The notes beneath the pieces were generated by a model. That model worked only from the letters and a program-made list of their open reading frames with translations. It was not told the origin of the DNA and ran no database searches. DNA of 64,000 nucleotides from Exiguobacterium flavidum (GTDB lineage Bacteria; Bacillota; Bacilli; Exiguobacteriales; Exiguobacteriaceae), in assembly GCF_003344535.1 (NCBI RefSeq), contig NZ_QPKS01000005.1, forward strand, positions 1 to 64,000. The letters are read 5' to 3'. The translations under genes were made by a program, and so were the position numbers. Positions 43,482 to 51,756 of the stretch are shown piece by piece (the first letter of the stretch is position 1; the number at the start of each line of letters is the position of its first letter).

Positions 43482-44390
43482 TCACACCTCGGTCGGTACG
43501 ACGAGCGTCTGGAGTGACTTTTCGATGATGCGATCGCTCGTCGTCTTGAGCGTCGCCTCGAGTGTCAGGACGAGCCGGTGCGACAGCAACGGGCCGGCAA
43601 GCGCCTTGACGTCCTCCGGAACGACGTACGTCCGTCCTGCCATGAATGCTCTCGCCTTCGATGCCTTGAGCAGAGCGAGCGTCGCCCGCGGGCTCGGGCC
43701 AATCTCGACTTCCGGATGATTCCGGAGTGCTTCGCATAGATCGAGCAGATACTCCTCCACCGGCTCCCGGACCGTGACTTTCGCGACCTCCTCCTTCCAA
43801 GCGACAAGCTGCTCGAGCGGCAGGTGGACGTCATGGCGCCGCAGATGCTCACCTCGGAGCAGGGCGCGTTCGAGTCGACGTTCGAGCGGGGCGAAGGACA
43901 GCTTGAACAGGAAGCGGTCTAGTTGGGCGTGGGGAAGAGGGAACGTGCCCTGACCATCGTACGGGTTTTGTGTCGCGATGACGAGGTAATGCTGCGGCAG
44001 GGAATAGGAAGTGTCTCCGATCGTGACCTGACCTTCTCCCATCGCCTCAAGGAGGGCGGATTGCGTCCTTGGTGTCGTCCGGTTGATTTCATCGACGAGC
44101 ACGATGTTCGCGAACAGGGGACCGAACCGTTGTTCGAACGCACCGGTCAACGGATTGAACAGTTCCATTCCGAGCAGGTCGGTCGGCAAGGTGTCCGCCG
44201 TGCACTGTACGCGGGAAAACTTTGCGTCGAGTGAGGAGGCGAGTGCTTTTGCGAGCGTCGTCTTGCCCGTGCCCGGGCGGTCCTCGAGCAGGACGTGACC
44301 TTCCGTCAGCAGACCGATCAAGAGGTGATCGACGACCTTTTCTTGTCCGAGGACAGCCCCCGTTAATGCTTGTTGTAACGATTTGAACAT
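43482..44390 (-). CDS. MoxR-family AAA+ ATPase
   Basis: 302 residues. Walker A DRPGTGKTTLAKAL near residue 37, Walker B IVLVDEINRTTPRTQSALLEAM, sensor IATQNP and the Arg-rich LDRFLFKL. MoxR ATPases act as chaperones that insert cofactors or mature partner proteins. The ATG at 44390 has AAGGGGG upstream; upstream in-frame ATGs lie across the preceding terminator. First gene of MoxR-DUF58-membrane protein operon. Confidence 0.92.
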   Translation of the reverse strand: MFKSLQQALTGAVLGQEKVVDHLLIGLLTEGHVLLEDRPGTGKTTLAKALASSLDAKFSRVQCTADTLPTDLLGMELFNPLTGAFEQRFGPLFANIVLVDEINRTTPRTQSALLEAMGEGQVTIGDTSYSLPQHYLVIATQNPYDGQGTFPLPHAQLDRFLFKLSFAPLERRLERALLRGEHLRRHDVHLPLEQLVAWKEEVAKVTVREPVEEYLLDLCEALRNHPEVEIGPSPRATLALLKASKARAFMAGRTYVVPEDVKALAGPLLSHRLVLTLEATLKTTSDRIIEKSLQTLVVPTEV

Positions 44391-44518
44391 CTCATTTCCC
44401 CCTTGAATCATCAGTAGTGTGTCAATTATACGAATTTTCCGTCTAATCCGCCAACACTTTTTGGAAGCGTCTTCCACTTCGAGAAGTCTCGATCTTTCTC
44501 GGGAAGGAGGAATGATAC

Positions 44519-44540
44519 AAAAAAACCGCCCTGAGGCGGT
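44519..44540 (-). terminator. Terminator of the DUF3006 operon
   Basis: Minus strand ACCGCC-TCAG-GGCGGT followed by T7. Confidence 0.88.
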
Positions 44541-44544
44541 CTCT

Positions 44545-44763
44545 TCACTCCTGTTCGAACACGTCATCCATCAGCCGTTCGATCTCGTTCCTCCGGACTC
44601 TCGTTTCCTCACGGAGGAGTCGGATCGTGCGGCCTTGCCATTCAAGCAAGTCTCCTTCTGTCGCGGCAAGGGGAAGCCTGCTTTTCGGAATCCGGATCGT
44701 CTCCCGGTCCTCTTTTTCGCAGACGGCCATGTCGCCCTCAATCGAATCGATCGTCAATCGCAT
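44545..44763 (-). CDS. DUF3006 protein
   Basis: 72 residues, small beta-barrel-like protein typical of DUF3006: MRLTIDSIEGDMAVCE, then IRIPKSRLP, EGDLLEW and a C-terminal helix IERLMDDVFE. DUF3006 is commonly encoded beside ComEC-like hydrolases, as here. GGAGGGAAGG lies before the ATG, just after the upstream stop. Confidence 0.82.
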   Translation of the reverse strand: MRLTIDSIEGDMAVCEKEDRETIRIPKSRLPLAATEGDLLEWQGRTIRLLREETRVRRNEIERLMDDVFEQE

Positions 44764-44777
44764 CGGTCCTTCCCTCC

Positions 44778-45647
44778 TCATTCAGGTCTCATCTCAGGTA
44801 TTGCGGTCCATTCAAGCGTCTCACCATTCGTCGCATAACGAATCGTCCCTGAGCGGTCGGTCCTGTCGATTTCGACGCCTGCTTGCTTCAGCAGACGGAG
44901 GACGCTCGCTCGCGGATGGTCATACGCATTCCCTTCGCCAGCAGAGATGAGAGCCCGCTCCGGCGCCACGCTCGCAAGGAACTCCAGGCTCGTCGAAGTG
45001 TCCGCTCCGTGGTGTCCGACCTTGAGTACATCCGCTTGCAGCTCGACGCCGCGGTCGATCAGCAGAGATTCCGTCCGAAAGGGGGCGTCCCCCATGAACA
45101 GGAAGGAGCGCTCTCCCGTCTCGAGGCGGAGCACCGCGCTCCAGGAGTTCAGATCGCTCGTTCCTTCGCCGATCGGTGCGAGGAAGCGCAGTTCTGCCGA
45201 TTCACTCGGGATGACCGTCCCGTCCCGCACCGGTTTGATCGTCACACCTTCTTTTTTCACGGCCAGGAGGAAGTCACGGAACGTCTCGGTCGTATGTGAG
45301 ACGCGCGGCGCATAGACACTCTTAACCTCGAAGGCGCTGAGGACATCATCGAGCCCTCCGATATGGTCCGCGTCCGGATGCGTCGCGACGAGGGCCGTCA
45401 GTTCTTCGATTTCGAGTTCCTTCAGGTAGCGCACGACGTCGTCGCCCTTGCCATTGTTGCCGGCATCGATCAGGATCGTCTCGTCGGGTGTCTTGATCAG
45501 CGTGCTGTCGCCCTGACCGACGTCGAACGCATAGACGTATGTCAGCTCCTCGTCGTCTGCCGGTTTCCTGTCGACCTGTTCTTCGCGCGTCGCGAGGAAG
45601 ATCATCACGAGGGCAAGGGCGAGCACGATGAAGCCGGCCCACTTCAT
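44778..45647 (-). CDS. ComEC/Rec2-like metallo-beta-lactamase-fold hydrolase
   Basis: 289 residues. N-terminal membrane anchor or signal (residues 3-20), then the stand-alone MBL domain of the ComEC type: DVGQGDSTLI, LIDAGNNGKGDD, THPDADHIGGLDDV, FMGDAP and KVGHHGADTSTS. Metal ligands are present, so it is probably an exported nuclease or phosphodiesterase. The start overlaps the phosphatase stop (ATGA), and DUF3006 follows. Confidence 0.88.
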   Translation of the reverse strand: MKWAGFIVLALALVMIFLATREEQVDRKPADDEELTYVYAFDVGQGDSTLIKTPDETILIDAGNNGKGDDVVRYLKELEIEELTALVATHPDADHIGGLDDVLSAFEVKSVYAPRVSHTTETFRDFLLAVKKEGVTIKPVRDGTVIPSESAELRFLAPIGEGTSDLNSWSAVLRLETGERSFLFMGDAPFRTESLLIDRGVELQADVLKVGHHGADTSTSLEFLASVAPERALISAGEGNAYDHPRASVLRLLKQAGVEIDRTDRSGTIRYATNGETLEWTAIPEMRPE

Positions 45648-46192
45648 CGGTCAGCCCGTTTCTCGAACACGTAGAGGATGCCATTTCGCGGGTGGCCGAA
45701 CCGTGGCCCGGAAAAACCGCGCCGTTTCAAGGCACTACGCATGAGAAGCATCATCCCGCCATGCCCGATCAGCAGTATATTGTCATGCGGCAGCATCTTG
45801 AGCTGGTTGAGCAGAATCTCGATCCGTGTGTTCGCTTCCTTGATCTGCTCCTTGATCCGCGGGTTGAACGGGGCCGCCAATCGGGCGAGCACGACCCAGC
45901 CGAAGAACGGCAGGCGAAGTTTCGTCTTCAGGACGGGGAACGGCAGCTCGCGCAGCAGCTCCGTGACGACGATCTCCTTCTCATAGACGCTCTCAGCCGT
46001 CTGCATGGCGCGCGACAGGTCGCTCGAGAAGCAGGCAGCCCATTCCGTCTCGTCGAGCTCGATCGGTTTGATATCGATGGCTGAGCGGTCGTAGCGTTCG
46101 AGCCATTCCTCGATGTCTTGCGCCGTGATGAAACCGCGCGTCGGATAACCTTCCATCACCCGGTGATGGCGGACGAGTCCTATTTTCTTCAT
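45644..46192 (-). CDS. Histidine phosphatase family protein
   Basis: 182 residues. Catalytic RHH motif LVRHHRV at residues 6-12 (RHG in most relatives), FSSDLSRAMQTAE, ELPFPV and the second His in LIGHGGMM. A normal branch-1 phosphatase fold with His instead of Gly after the catalytic RH. Substrate unknown. There is no strong ribosome binding site; a GACCGG/CCGGTC dyad lies just upstream. Confidence 0.82.
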   Translation of the reverse strand: MKKIGLVRHHRVMEGYPTRGFITAQDIEEWLERYDRSAIDIKPIELDETEWAACFSSDLSRAMQTAESVYEKEIVVTELLRELPFPVLKTKLRLPFFGWVVLARLAAPFNPRIKEQIKEANTRIEILLNQLKMLPHDNILLIGHGGMMLLMRSALKRRGFSGPRFGHPRNGILYVFEKRADR

Positions 46193-46241
46193 GTTGACCG
46201 GTCCGGTCGAGAGCAGACCGGCTTCACCTCTCTTTCGAATG

Positions 46242-47030
46242 TTAGAATACGGCCTTCAGCGCAACACCGCACAGAAGAGCGGCGAGGATGCTGACGAGAC
46301 TGCCGATGATGTAATACTCGGCGAAGCGCCGGTCGTCGAACTGCTTGAACCGGGCAAGCGCCTTGAGGGCGATGACGAACCCGATGGCTCCGACAGCATT
46401 GAGCGCGACGAGCGTCATGATGATCAGGCGTTCTGCGAGACCGATGTACCTTCCGACGCCATCGACCTCAGCCGAGTAGCTGCGCGCCTGGTCCTCGACC
46501 TCATGCGTGACGTGACGTCTCCCGCTGTCGAACTTCTCCGTCCGCGTCACCTTGCGCTCGAAATGAGCCTCGATCGCCCGGGGTGCAAGCGGGGCGAGCA
46601 GGGGACTGATCCCTCTGCCGAACAATTCAGCTGCGATCAGTATCCAGACGCACGTCCAGATCACCTTGAAATCCAGCGTGTAGCTGTCCGGCCAGACATA
46701 TGGAGCGAACAGATAGACGCTTCCGAAGATCAAGCCGATGTGGAGCGTCTGATCGAGCCAAAAGCCTGCTGCAGCTCCGATTCGTTTCAGATTGGAGCGG
46801 TCGATCAGCGCATGGGTCGACAAAATCAGCCCAAACAGCCAGGCGGAAGTGTCAAGCGGCATTCCTCGGTATACGGCGAATCCGAGCACGGTCAGATTGA
46901 GGAGTGCGTGAATCGACAGGTGATGCAGAAACGGTAACAGGCGCCGGCGCTTGTGCTGCGCCATCCGGTTCGTCTGAAATGTGAAGTCTGCGAGCAGATG
47001 GGCGATCAACAACGACAGAGCCAGATTCAT
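46242..47030 (-). CDS. DUF3307 membrane protein (SatE-like)
   Basis: 262 residues. The N-terminal DUF3307 signature LLIAHLLADFTFQTNRMAQHK leads into about four membrane helices, then a cytoplasmic linker rich in Arg/Glu (residues about 150-190) and two or three further helices. DUF3307 proteins are typically adjacent to SatD. Its ATG overlaps the SatD stop (ATGA). Confidence 0.87.
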   Translation of the reverse strand: MNLALSLLIAHLLADFTFQTNRMAQHKRRRLLPFLHHLSIHALLNLTVLGFAVYRGMPLDTSAWLFGLILSTHALIDRSNLKRIGAAAGFWLDQTLHIGLIFGSVYLFAPYVWPDSYTLDFKVIWTCVWILIAAELFGRGISPLLAPLAPRAIEAHFERKVTRTEKFDSGRRHVTHEVEDQARSYSAEVDGVGRYIGLAERLIIMTLVALNAVGAIGFVIALKALARFKQFDDRRFAEYYIIGSLVSILAALLCGVALKAVF

Positions 47031-47674
47031 CCGATCGCCTCCCAGCGTTGCAGCTGTTCAAGCGATCCGACCAATGCCTCTTCAAGTCGCATGCGTTGTT
47101 TGCGATTCGAGCGGGAGACGAGCTTCGCGACGTTCGCGCGGGCGTCTTTTTCCGGAAATCCCATCCGAAGGCCGATCTGTTCATACGTCTCATCCGGGTA
47201 TCTGTCCATCAAACGATGCAGTTCGATCTGGCGCTCCGTCTTGCCGAAATAATCAGGATAGAGCATGTCGAAGTAGCCGTTCAGCAGGGGAGCCGGAAAG
47301 TAGGGCGGCCCCGCGAAGGAAAGTCGTTTTCCTTGTTTCTTCGCTTCCCCCTCAGCCTCGAACGCATGGACGAGCGCGCTTCCGTTCGCCTCGTCGGCGC
47401 TTTGCGCGGAAGGGGTCTCATACTGACCGAAACCGATTCCGATATAGCCGTCGATCGGCTGATGGAGCAGCTCGAGTGCGATTGAATACGCTTCGGCATA
47501 TTCCGGATAGACACCGAGCAGGCTGTCGCCGGACTTGATTTGGAATGGGACTAAGAAATCAGGATGTCGGGCGTTCAAGACTTCCGAGAGTTCGCGGAGT
47601 TGTTGAAGAAGGGCTTCCTTGTCCTTGAAGCCTCTAGAATCCTTCACATCGAACGCGATGGCGACTGCTTGCAT
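47027..47674 (-). CDS. satD: SatD family protein
   Basis: 215 residues. The N-terminal 125 residues carry the SatD pattern AIAFDVKDSRGF, FQIKSGDSLLGVY and YIGIGFGQYE, which parallels the fold order of class III nucleotide cyclases (inference). The C-terminal 50 residues (ETYEQIGLRMGFPEKDARANVAKLV) look like a helix-turn-helix. SatD was named from the Streptococcus mutans sat locus for acid tolerance; its biochemical role is open. GAGGAGG precedes the ATG. Three phased palindromes lie directly upstream. Confidence 0.87.
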   Translation of the reverse strand: MQAVAIAFDVKDSRGFKDKEALLQQLRELSEVLNARHPDFLVPFQIKSGDSLLGVYPEYAEAYSIALELLHQPIDGYIGIGFGQYETPSAQSADEANGSALVHAFEAEGEAKKQGKRLSFAGPPYFPAPLLNGYFDMLYPDYFGKTERQIELHRLMDRYPDETYEQIGLRMGFPEKDARANVAKLVSRSNRKQRMRLEEALVGSLEQLQRWEAIG

Positions 47675-47701
47675 GAATGAGATCCTCCTCTTGTTATCAT
47701 T

Positions 47702-47782
47702 TGTTACCGTAAAAAGGGTAACATCTTGTTTGTTACTGTTTTATAGGTAACATTTAAAAGTGTTACTGTCATCAGAGTAACA
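47702..47782. promoter_or_regulatory. Triple palindromic operator array upstream of satD
   Basis: Three 22-bp copies of TGTTACY-N8-RGTAACA at 47702-47723, 47731-47752 and 47761-47782, with start-to-start distances of 29 and 30 bp. The third is a perfect dyad; the second has one G-T mismatch. They lie 28-108 bp before the satD start codon. Confidence 0.75.
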
Positions 47783-47950
47783 GGAAGAGGGCATCAAATG
47801 ATAGGGTCTGAATTCCCATTTTTCATTTAGTTAACATAACATATATTATCAATAGTTATAGAGCTTTGTCTCAAAACTTTAGTAAACTCAAAATAGTGAG
47901 ACATAATCAGGCAATCGGAGGAATCGACCGTTGATTCCGATGACAAGTAA

Positions 47951-48463
47951 TCAGCCGTCTTGTGGTTCATCCGGCCCGTCGAGGGTCAACTGGTAAAATG
48001 CAAGATCCAGCCAGCGACCGAACTTGAACCCGGCTTCACGAATCGTTCCGGAATGCGAGAAACCGAATTTTTCATGGATCGCGATGCTTCCGGCATTCGC
48101 GGCGTCGATTCCGGCGACGAGCGTCCGGTAGCCGCGTCTGGATGCACTTTCGATCACCGCCTCCAGTAATGAGTTCCCGATTCCTTTGCCCTGGTGCTCC
48201 GGGGCCACGTAGATTGAATGCTCGACCGTGTACTTATAGGCAGGAAAATTACGAAACGCTCCATACGTGGCATATCCTGCGACCGTTCCGGCTTCCTCGT
48301 ACACGATGACCGGCTCGAGCCGGTCGAGCTTCCGCTCGTACCAGGAGAACCGCTCAGCGAGCGTCTGAGGCTCATAGGCATAGATCGCGGTCGAATGCAT
48401 AACGGCGTGATTGAATATCTCGAGCATGGAAGGAACATCCTTCCGTTCGGCTAGTCGAATCAA
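47951..48463 (-). CDS. GNAT acetyltransferase, phosphinothricin-acetyltransferase-like
   Basis: 170 residues. Close in pattern to YwnH/PAT enzymes: IRLAERKDVPSMLEIFNHAV, GYATYGAFRNFPAYKYTVEHSIYV, the acetyl-CoA loop HQGKGIGNSLL and GIDAANAGSIAIHEKFGF. These acetylate amino-acid analogues such as methionine sulfone; the real substrate is not known. Monocistronic. Confidence 0.88.
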   Translation of the reverse strand: MIRLAERKDVPSMLEIFNHAVMHSTAIYAYEPQTLAERFSWYERKLDRLEPVIVYEEAGTVAGYATYGAFRNFPAYKYTVEHSIYVAPEHQGKGIGNSLLEAVIESASRRGYRTLVAGIDAANAGSIAIHEKFGFSHSGTIREAGFKFGRWLDLAFYQLTLDGPDEPQDG

Positions 48464-48496
48464 ATGAACGTCCCCTTTCGTTTAGCTGTACGTGTA

Positions 48497-48525
48497 CAAA
48501 AAAACACGGTTTCACCCGTGTTTTT
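48497..48525 (-). terminator. Terminator of the Nudix gene
   Basis: Hairpin AAACACGGG-TGAA-ACCGTGTTT with T7 on the minus strand. Confidence 0.85.
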
Positions 48526-48979
48526 GATAACCAGCATGATTGCGTTCGAGACGGCGGATCAGCCGATCGAGGAAGATATGATGGCGGCGTTCGAGCTGTT
48601 CGATCCGATCGATCGGGAGCCATGCGAAGTGGAACAAGTCGCCGCAATCCTGGCCATCCCCTGCCACGCAATGCGTCCAGCGGTTCTCCTGACACTCGAT
48701 ATGCGCATGATAGAAATAGGTGTAGTGGACCGTCATCCGTTCCGGATAGCGCATCTCCTCCTCGCCTACGTACTGGACGGCAGGCAGTTGCAGACCACTT
48801 TCCTCGAGCGTCTCCCGCATCGCGGCCTCCTTGGCGATCTCCGCGTCCTCGATCGTCCCTGCCGGTATCTGCCAAGAACTCCCCGGTGCGGATTGAGGAT
48901 GAAACACGAGCAGTTCAATTCCGTTCGATCGTTCCCTTGTGATATAGATCGCTACCTTCTCTCGCCGTCTGAATTTCAT
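48512..48979 (-). CDS. Nudix hydrolase
   Basis: 155 residues. The Nudix box is complete: GTIEDAEIAKEAAMRETLEESGL, with the metal-binding REXXEE-type core. It is expected to hydrolyse a nucleoside diphosphate derivative. Three consecutive ATGs (48985, 48982, 48979) follow AGGGG; the third has the best spacing. The terminator stem covers the last codons. Confidence 0.87.
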   Translation of the reverse strand: MKFRRREKVAIYITRERSNGIELLVFHPQSAPGSSWQIPAGTIEDAEIAKEAAMRETLEESGLQLPAVQYVGEEEMRYPERMTVHYTYFYHAHIECQENRWTHCVAGDGQDCGDLFHFAWLPIDRIEQLERRHHIFLDRLIRRLERNHAGYQKHG

Positions 48980-49010
48980 CATCATCACCCCTATACAGGT
49001 AAATGAGCAC

Positions 49011-49044
49011 AAAAGCAGCCTAGGACACGTCCGCAGCTGCTTTT
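49011..49044. terminator. Terminator
   Basis: AAAAGCAGC/GCTGCTTTT stem with a 16-nt loop, downstream of the 56-residue gene. T4 is present on the plus strand and the mirrored A run on the other. Confidence 0.65.
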
Positions 49045-49054
49045 GAGAAATATA

Positions 49055-49225
49055 TTAAGCTAAGCTACGAATCGCTCGCTCCACGTCTGATTTGTCGATC
49101 ATGACCTGACCATTTTCCTTTATTGTATATGTTATTTGCGCTTGATTCAATTTGTAAACGATCGTTTCGCGAATTATTTCAGAGAAAATCCGTCCGCCGC
49201 CAAGCACTACCGTCTCCTTCATCAT
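49055..49225 (-). CDS. 56-residue hypothetical protein
   Basis: MMKETVVLGGGRIFSEIIRE..., a small soluble alpha/beta protein ending SDVERAIRSLA. AGGAG lies 8 bp before the first of two adjacent ATGs; codon use is normal and a terminator follows. I do not recognise a family. Confidence 0.6.
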   Translation of the reverse strand: MMKETVVLGGGRIFSEIIRETIVYKLNQAQITYTIKENGQVMIDKSDVERAIRSLA

Positions 49226-49305
49226 CCATTACGCTCCTTCTCCGTTCGAATCTCATTTCTCTTCCCAGTATACGGACTGGGGAGGGCACTGTCTGTTACA
49301 TATCT

Positions 49306-49338
49306 CACAAAGAAAAGGGACACCCCGAAGGATGTCCC
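49306..49338 (-). terminator. Terminator of parE-parC
   Basis: Minus strand GGGACA-loop-TGTCCC followed by TTTTCTTTG, just after the parC stop. Confidence 0.8.
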
Positions 49339-49345
49339 GAATGAA

Positions 49346-51754
49346 TCAGTTGATATAGAGATCGACGAGCGTCCCGAACTTCTCTTCGTCATAGACGAAC
49401 GACCCGTTCGAGAGCCGATCGAGGAACGAGAGCGAGGACACTTGCACGGTCTTCGTCTGGTTCTTGCCGACGAGTGTCATCTCAGACGCCTGCGTGACGT
49501 CGATCAAGGCTGCGACCTGGTGCGGCTTCGACTTGAGGTCACGCAGGAGCTGGAGGCCGCGCAGCGCACGGTTCGCAACCGTGAACTGGTCCGCGAGGCG
49601 CATCTTCTTGACGGCACCCCGCTGCGTGACGAGCGCGACGTTCGGTGATCCGGTGAACGAGACGGCGCCTGCGACAGCGTCCGCGTCCTTCAGGTTGATC
49701 GCCTTGACACCGGCTGCCCGGATGCCGACGACCGGGACGTCCTCTTCCGTGAACCAGAGTCCGAACCCATTCTTCGTCGCGAGGAACAGCTGCTGCTGCC
49801 CGTCCGTGACACGAGCTAGGAGGACATCGTCCCCGTCCTTCAGGCGTACGCCCTGGAGCGGCTTCGACTTACGCTGGGCATTGTAGTCCGCGAGCTTCGA
49901 GCGTTTGACCATCCCTTGACGCGTGACGAACAGGCAGTACGCATCTTCCGTGAAGTCGCGTACGACGTCGACGCTGAGGATACGTTCGTTCGGCTCGAGC
50001 GGGACGAGGTTCGCGACGTGCTGTCCCGTCTCCTTCCAGCGCGTATCAGGCAACTGGTGGATTGGGATCAGCAGGTAGTTCCCGCCTGTCGTCCAGACGA
50101 TCAGATGGTCCGTCGTCATCGCTTGGCCGACATGCAGCGGGCGATCGCCTTCCTTCATCTCCGGCATCTCGTTTTGCGACGCGCCGAACGAGCGGAGGGA
50201 GGCACGTTTGACATAGCCGTTCTTCGAGACGAACAGCATCGTCTCCTCGACGGCGATCATCACCTCGGTCTTGAGCTTGATTTCTTCGACCTCCGCTTGG
50301 ATCGTCGTCCGGCGTGCGTCCGCGACCTGCTCCTTGAGCGTCGTCAATTCTTTGATGATGAGACGGTTCCGCGTCTTCTCGTCTCCGAGGATCTTCTCGA
50401 GACGGGCGACCTCCTTCTCGAGGCGAGCCGCTTCTTCCTGGAGTTCGACGATATCCGTGTTCGTCAGGCGATAGAGCTGGAGCATGACGACGGCTTCGGC
50501 CTGGCGGTCCGAGAACTTGAAGCGTTCGATCAGCTTCTGTTTCGCGTCCGCCTTGTTGTTCGCCGAGCGGATCAGCTCGAGCGTCTCGTCGAGGACGGAG
50601 ATCGCTGCAGTCAAGGCCGAGACGACTTCCTGGCGCTTCTTCGCGTAGTCGAGGTCGAAGTTCGTCCGCCGGATGACGACGTCCTTGACGTGGGCGAGAT
50701 AAGCGTCAAGCAAGGCGAGGACGCCCATCTGGCGCGGCGTCCGCTCGTGGATCGCGACCATGTTGTAGTTATAGGCGACTTGGAGGTCGGTCTGCTTCAG
50801 ATAGAAGTGGAGCACGCCTTCCGCGTCCGCCTCCTTCTTCAGCTCGATGACGACGCGCAGGCCGTCACGGTCCGTCTCGTCACGGACTTCGGCGACGCCT
50901 TCGACTTTCCGGTCGAGCCGGAGCTCTTCCATCCGCTTGACGAGGTTCGCCTTGTTGACCTCATACGGGAGTTCCGTGATGACGATCTGTTGCTTGCCCC
51001 CGCGAAGCGTCTCGATCGTCGAGCGTGAGCGGATGATGACCTTGCCGCGTCCTGTCGCGAACGCCTTGCGAATCCCTTCCTCTCCTTGGACGATGCCGCC
51101 GGTCGGGAAGTCTGGGCCCTTCATGTGGAGCAGCAGGTCGTCGATCGACTCGACATTACCTGAGATGCGGCCGATCGCCGCGTCGAGCACTTCCGCAGCG
51201 TTATGCGGCGGGATTTCCGTCGCATAGCCGGCAGAGATCCCGGTCGAACCGTTCATGAGCAGGTTCGGCAGGAGCGTAGGGAGGACGAGTGGTTCCTCCG
51301 TCGTATCGTCGAAGTTGAGCGTGTAGTCGACCGTCTGCTTATTGATCGCGTCGAGGATCAAGCCGGACACCTTCGACAGGCGTGCCTCCGTATACCGCAT
51401 CGCAGCGGCCGAATCACCGTCGATCGATCCGTTGTTCCCCTGCATGTCGACGAGCGGGTAGCGGAGCTTCCACTCCTGGCTGAGACGTACCATCGCCTCG
51501 TAGACGGACGAGTCGCCGTGCGGATGATAATTGCCGATGACGACGCCGACCGTCTTGGCCGACTTCCGGTAAGCACGGTCGAACAGGTTGCCTTCCGTAT
51601 GCATCGCATACAGGATACGGCGCTGGACGGGCTTCAGGCCGTCACGCGCGTCCGGGAGTGCCCGGTCCTGGATGATATATTTCGAATAGCGGCCGAACCG
51701 GTCGCCGACGACCTGTTCGAGCGACAAGTTCAAGATGTTCTGTAATTTTGACAT
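49346..51754 (-). CDS. parC: DNA topoisomerase IV subunit A
   Basis: 802 residues, normal ParC length. The DNA-cleavage Tyr lies in [12 protein letters not shown] near residue 120. The quinolone-resistance region reads [19 protein letters not shown], with Ser and Glu at the usual resistance positions, so wild-type. The C-terminal beta-pinwheel has repeated strand motifs ([26 protein letters not shown]). With ParE it decatenates chromosomes. It starts 2 bp after the parE stop. Confidence 0.97.
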   Translation of the reverse strand: MSKLQNILNLSLEQVVGDRFGRYSKYIIQDRALPDARDGLKPVQRRILYAMHTEGNLFDRAYRKSAKTVGVVIGNYHPHGDSSVYEAMVRLSQEWKLRYPLVDMQGNNGSIDGDSAAAMRYTEARLSKVSGLILDAINKQTVDYTLNFDDTTEEPLVLPTLLPNLLMNGSTGISAGYATEIPPHNAAEVLDAAIGRISGNVESIDDLLLHMKGPDFPTGGIVQGEEGIRKAFATGRGKVIIRSRSTIETLRGGKQQIVITELPYEVNKANLVKRMEELRLDRKVEGVAEVRDETDRDGLRVVIELKKEADAEGVLHFYLKQTDLQVAYNYNMVAIHERTPRQMGVLALLDAYLAHVKDVVIRRTNFDLDYAKKRQEVVSALTAAISVLDETLELIRSANNKADAKQKLIERFKFSDRQAEAVVMLQLYRLTNTDIVELQEEAARLEKEVARLEKILGDEKTRNRLIIKELTTLKEQVADARRTTIQAEVEEIKLKTEVMIAVEETMLFVSKNGYVKRASLRSFGASQNEMPEMKEGDRPLHVGQAMTTDHLIVWTTGGNYLLIPIHQLPDTRWKETGQHVANLVPLEPNERILSVDVVRDFTEDAYCLFVTRQGMVKRSKLADYNAQRKSKPLQGVRLKDGDDVLLARVTDGQQQLFLATKNGFGLWFTEEDVPVVGIRAAGVKAINLKDADAVAGAVSFTGSPNVALVTQRGAVKKMRLADQFTVANRALRGLQLLRDLKSKPHQVAALIDVTQASEMTLVGKNQTKTVQVSSLSFLDRLSNGSFVYDEEKFGTLVDLYIN

Positions 51755-51756
51755 GC

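Noticed and set aside
41460-47674. MoxR-SatD region as an antiphage island
   Set aside because: All families here (MoxR, DUF58, SatD, DUF3307, ComEC-like) are common housekeeping or envelope genes; there is no nuclease/sensor defence signature or mobile-element border.
49916-51028. 370-codon plus-strand frame within parC
   Set aside because: Shadow of parC; composition rich in Arg, Asp and Leu and no homology.
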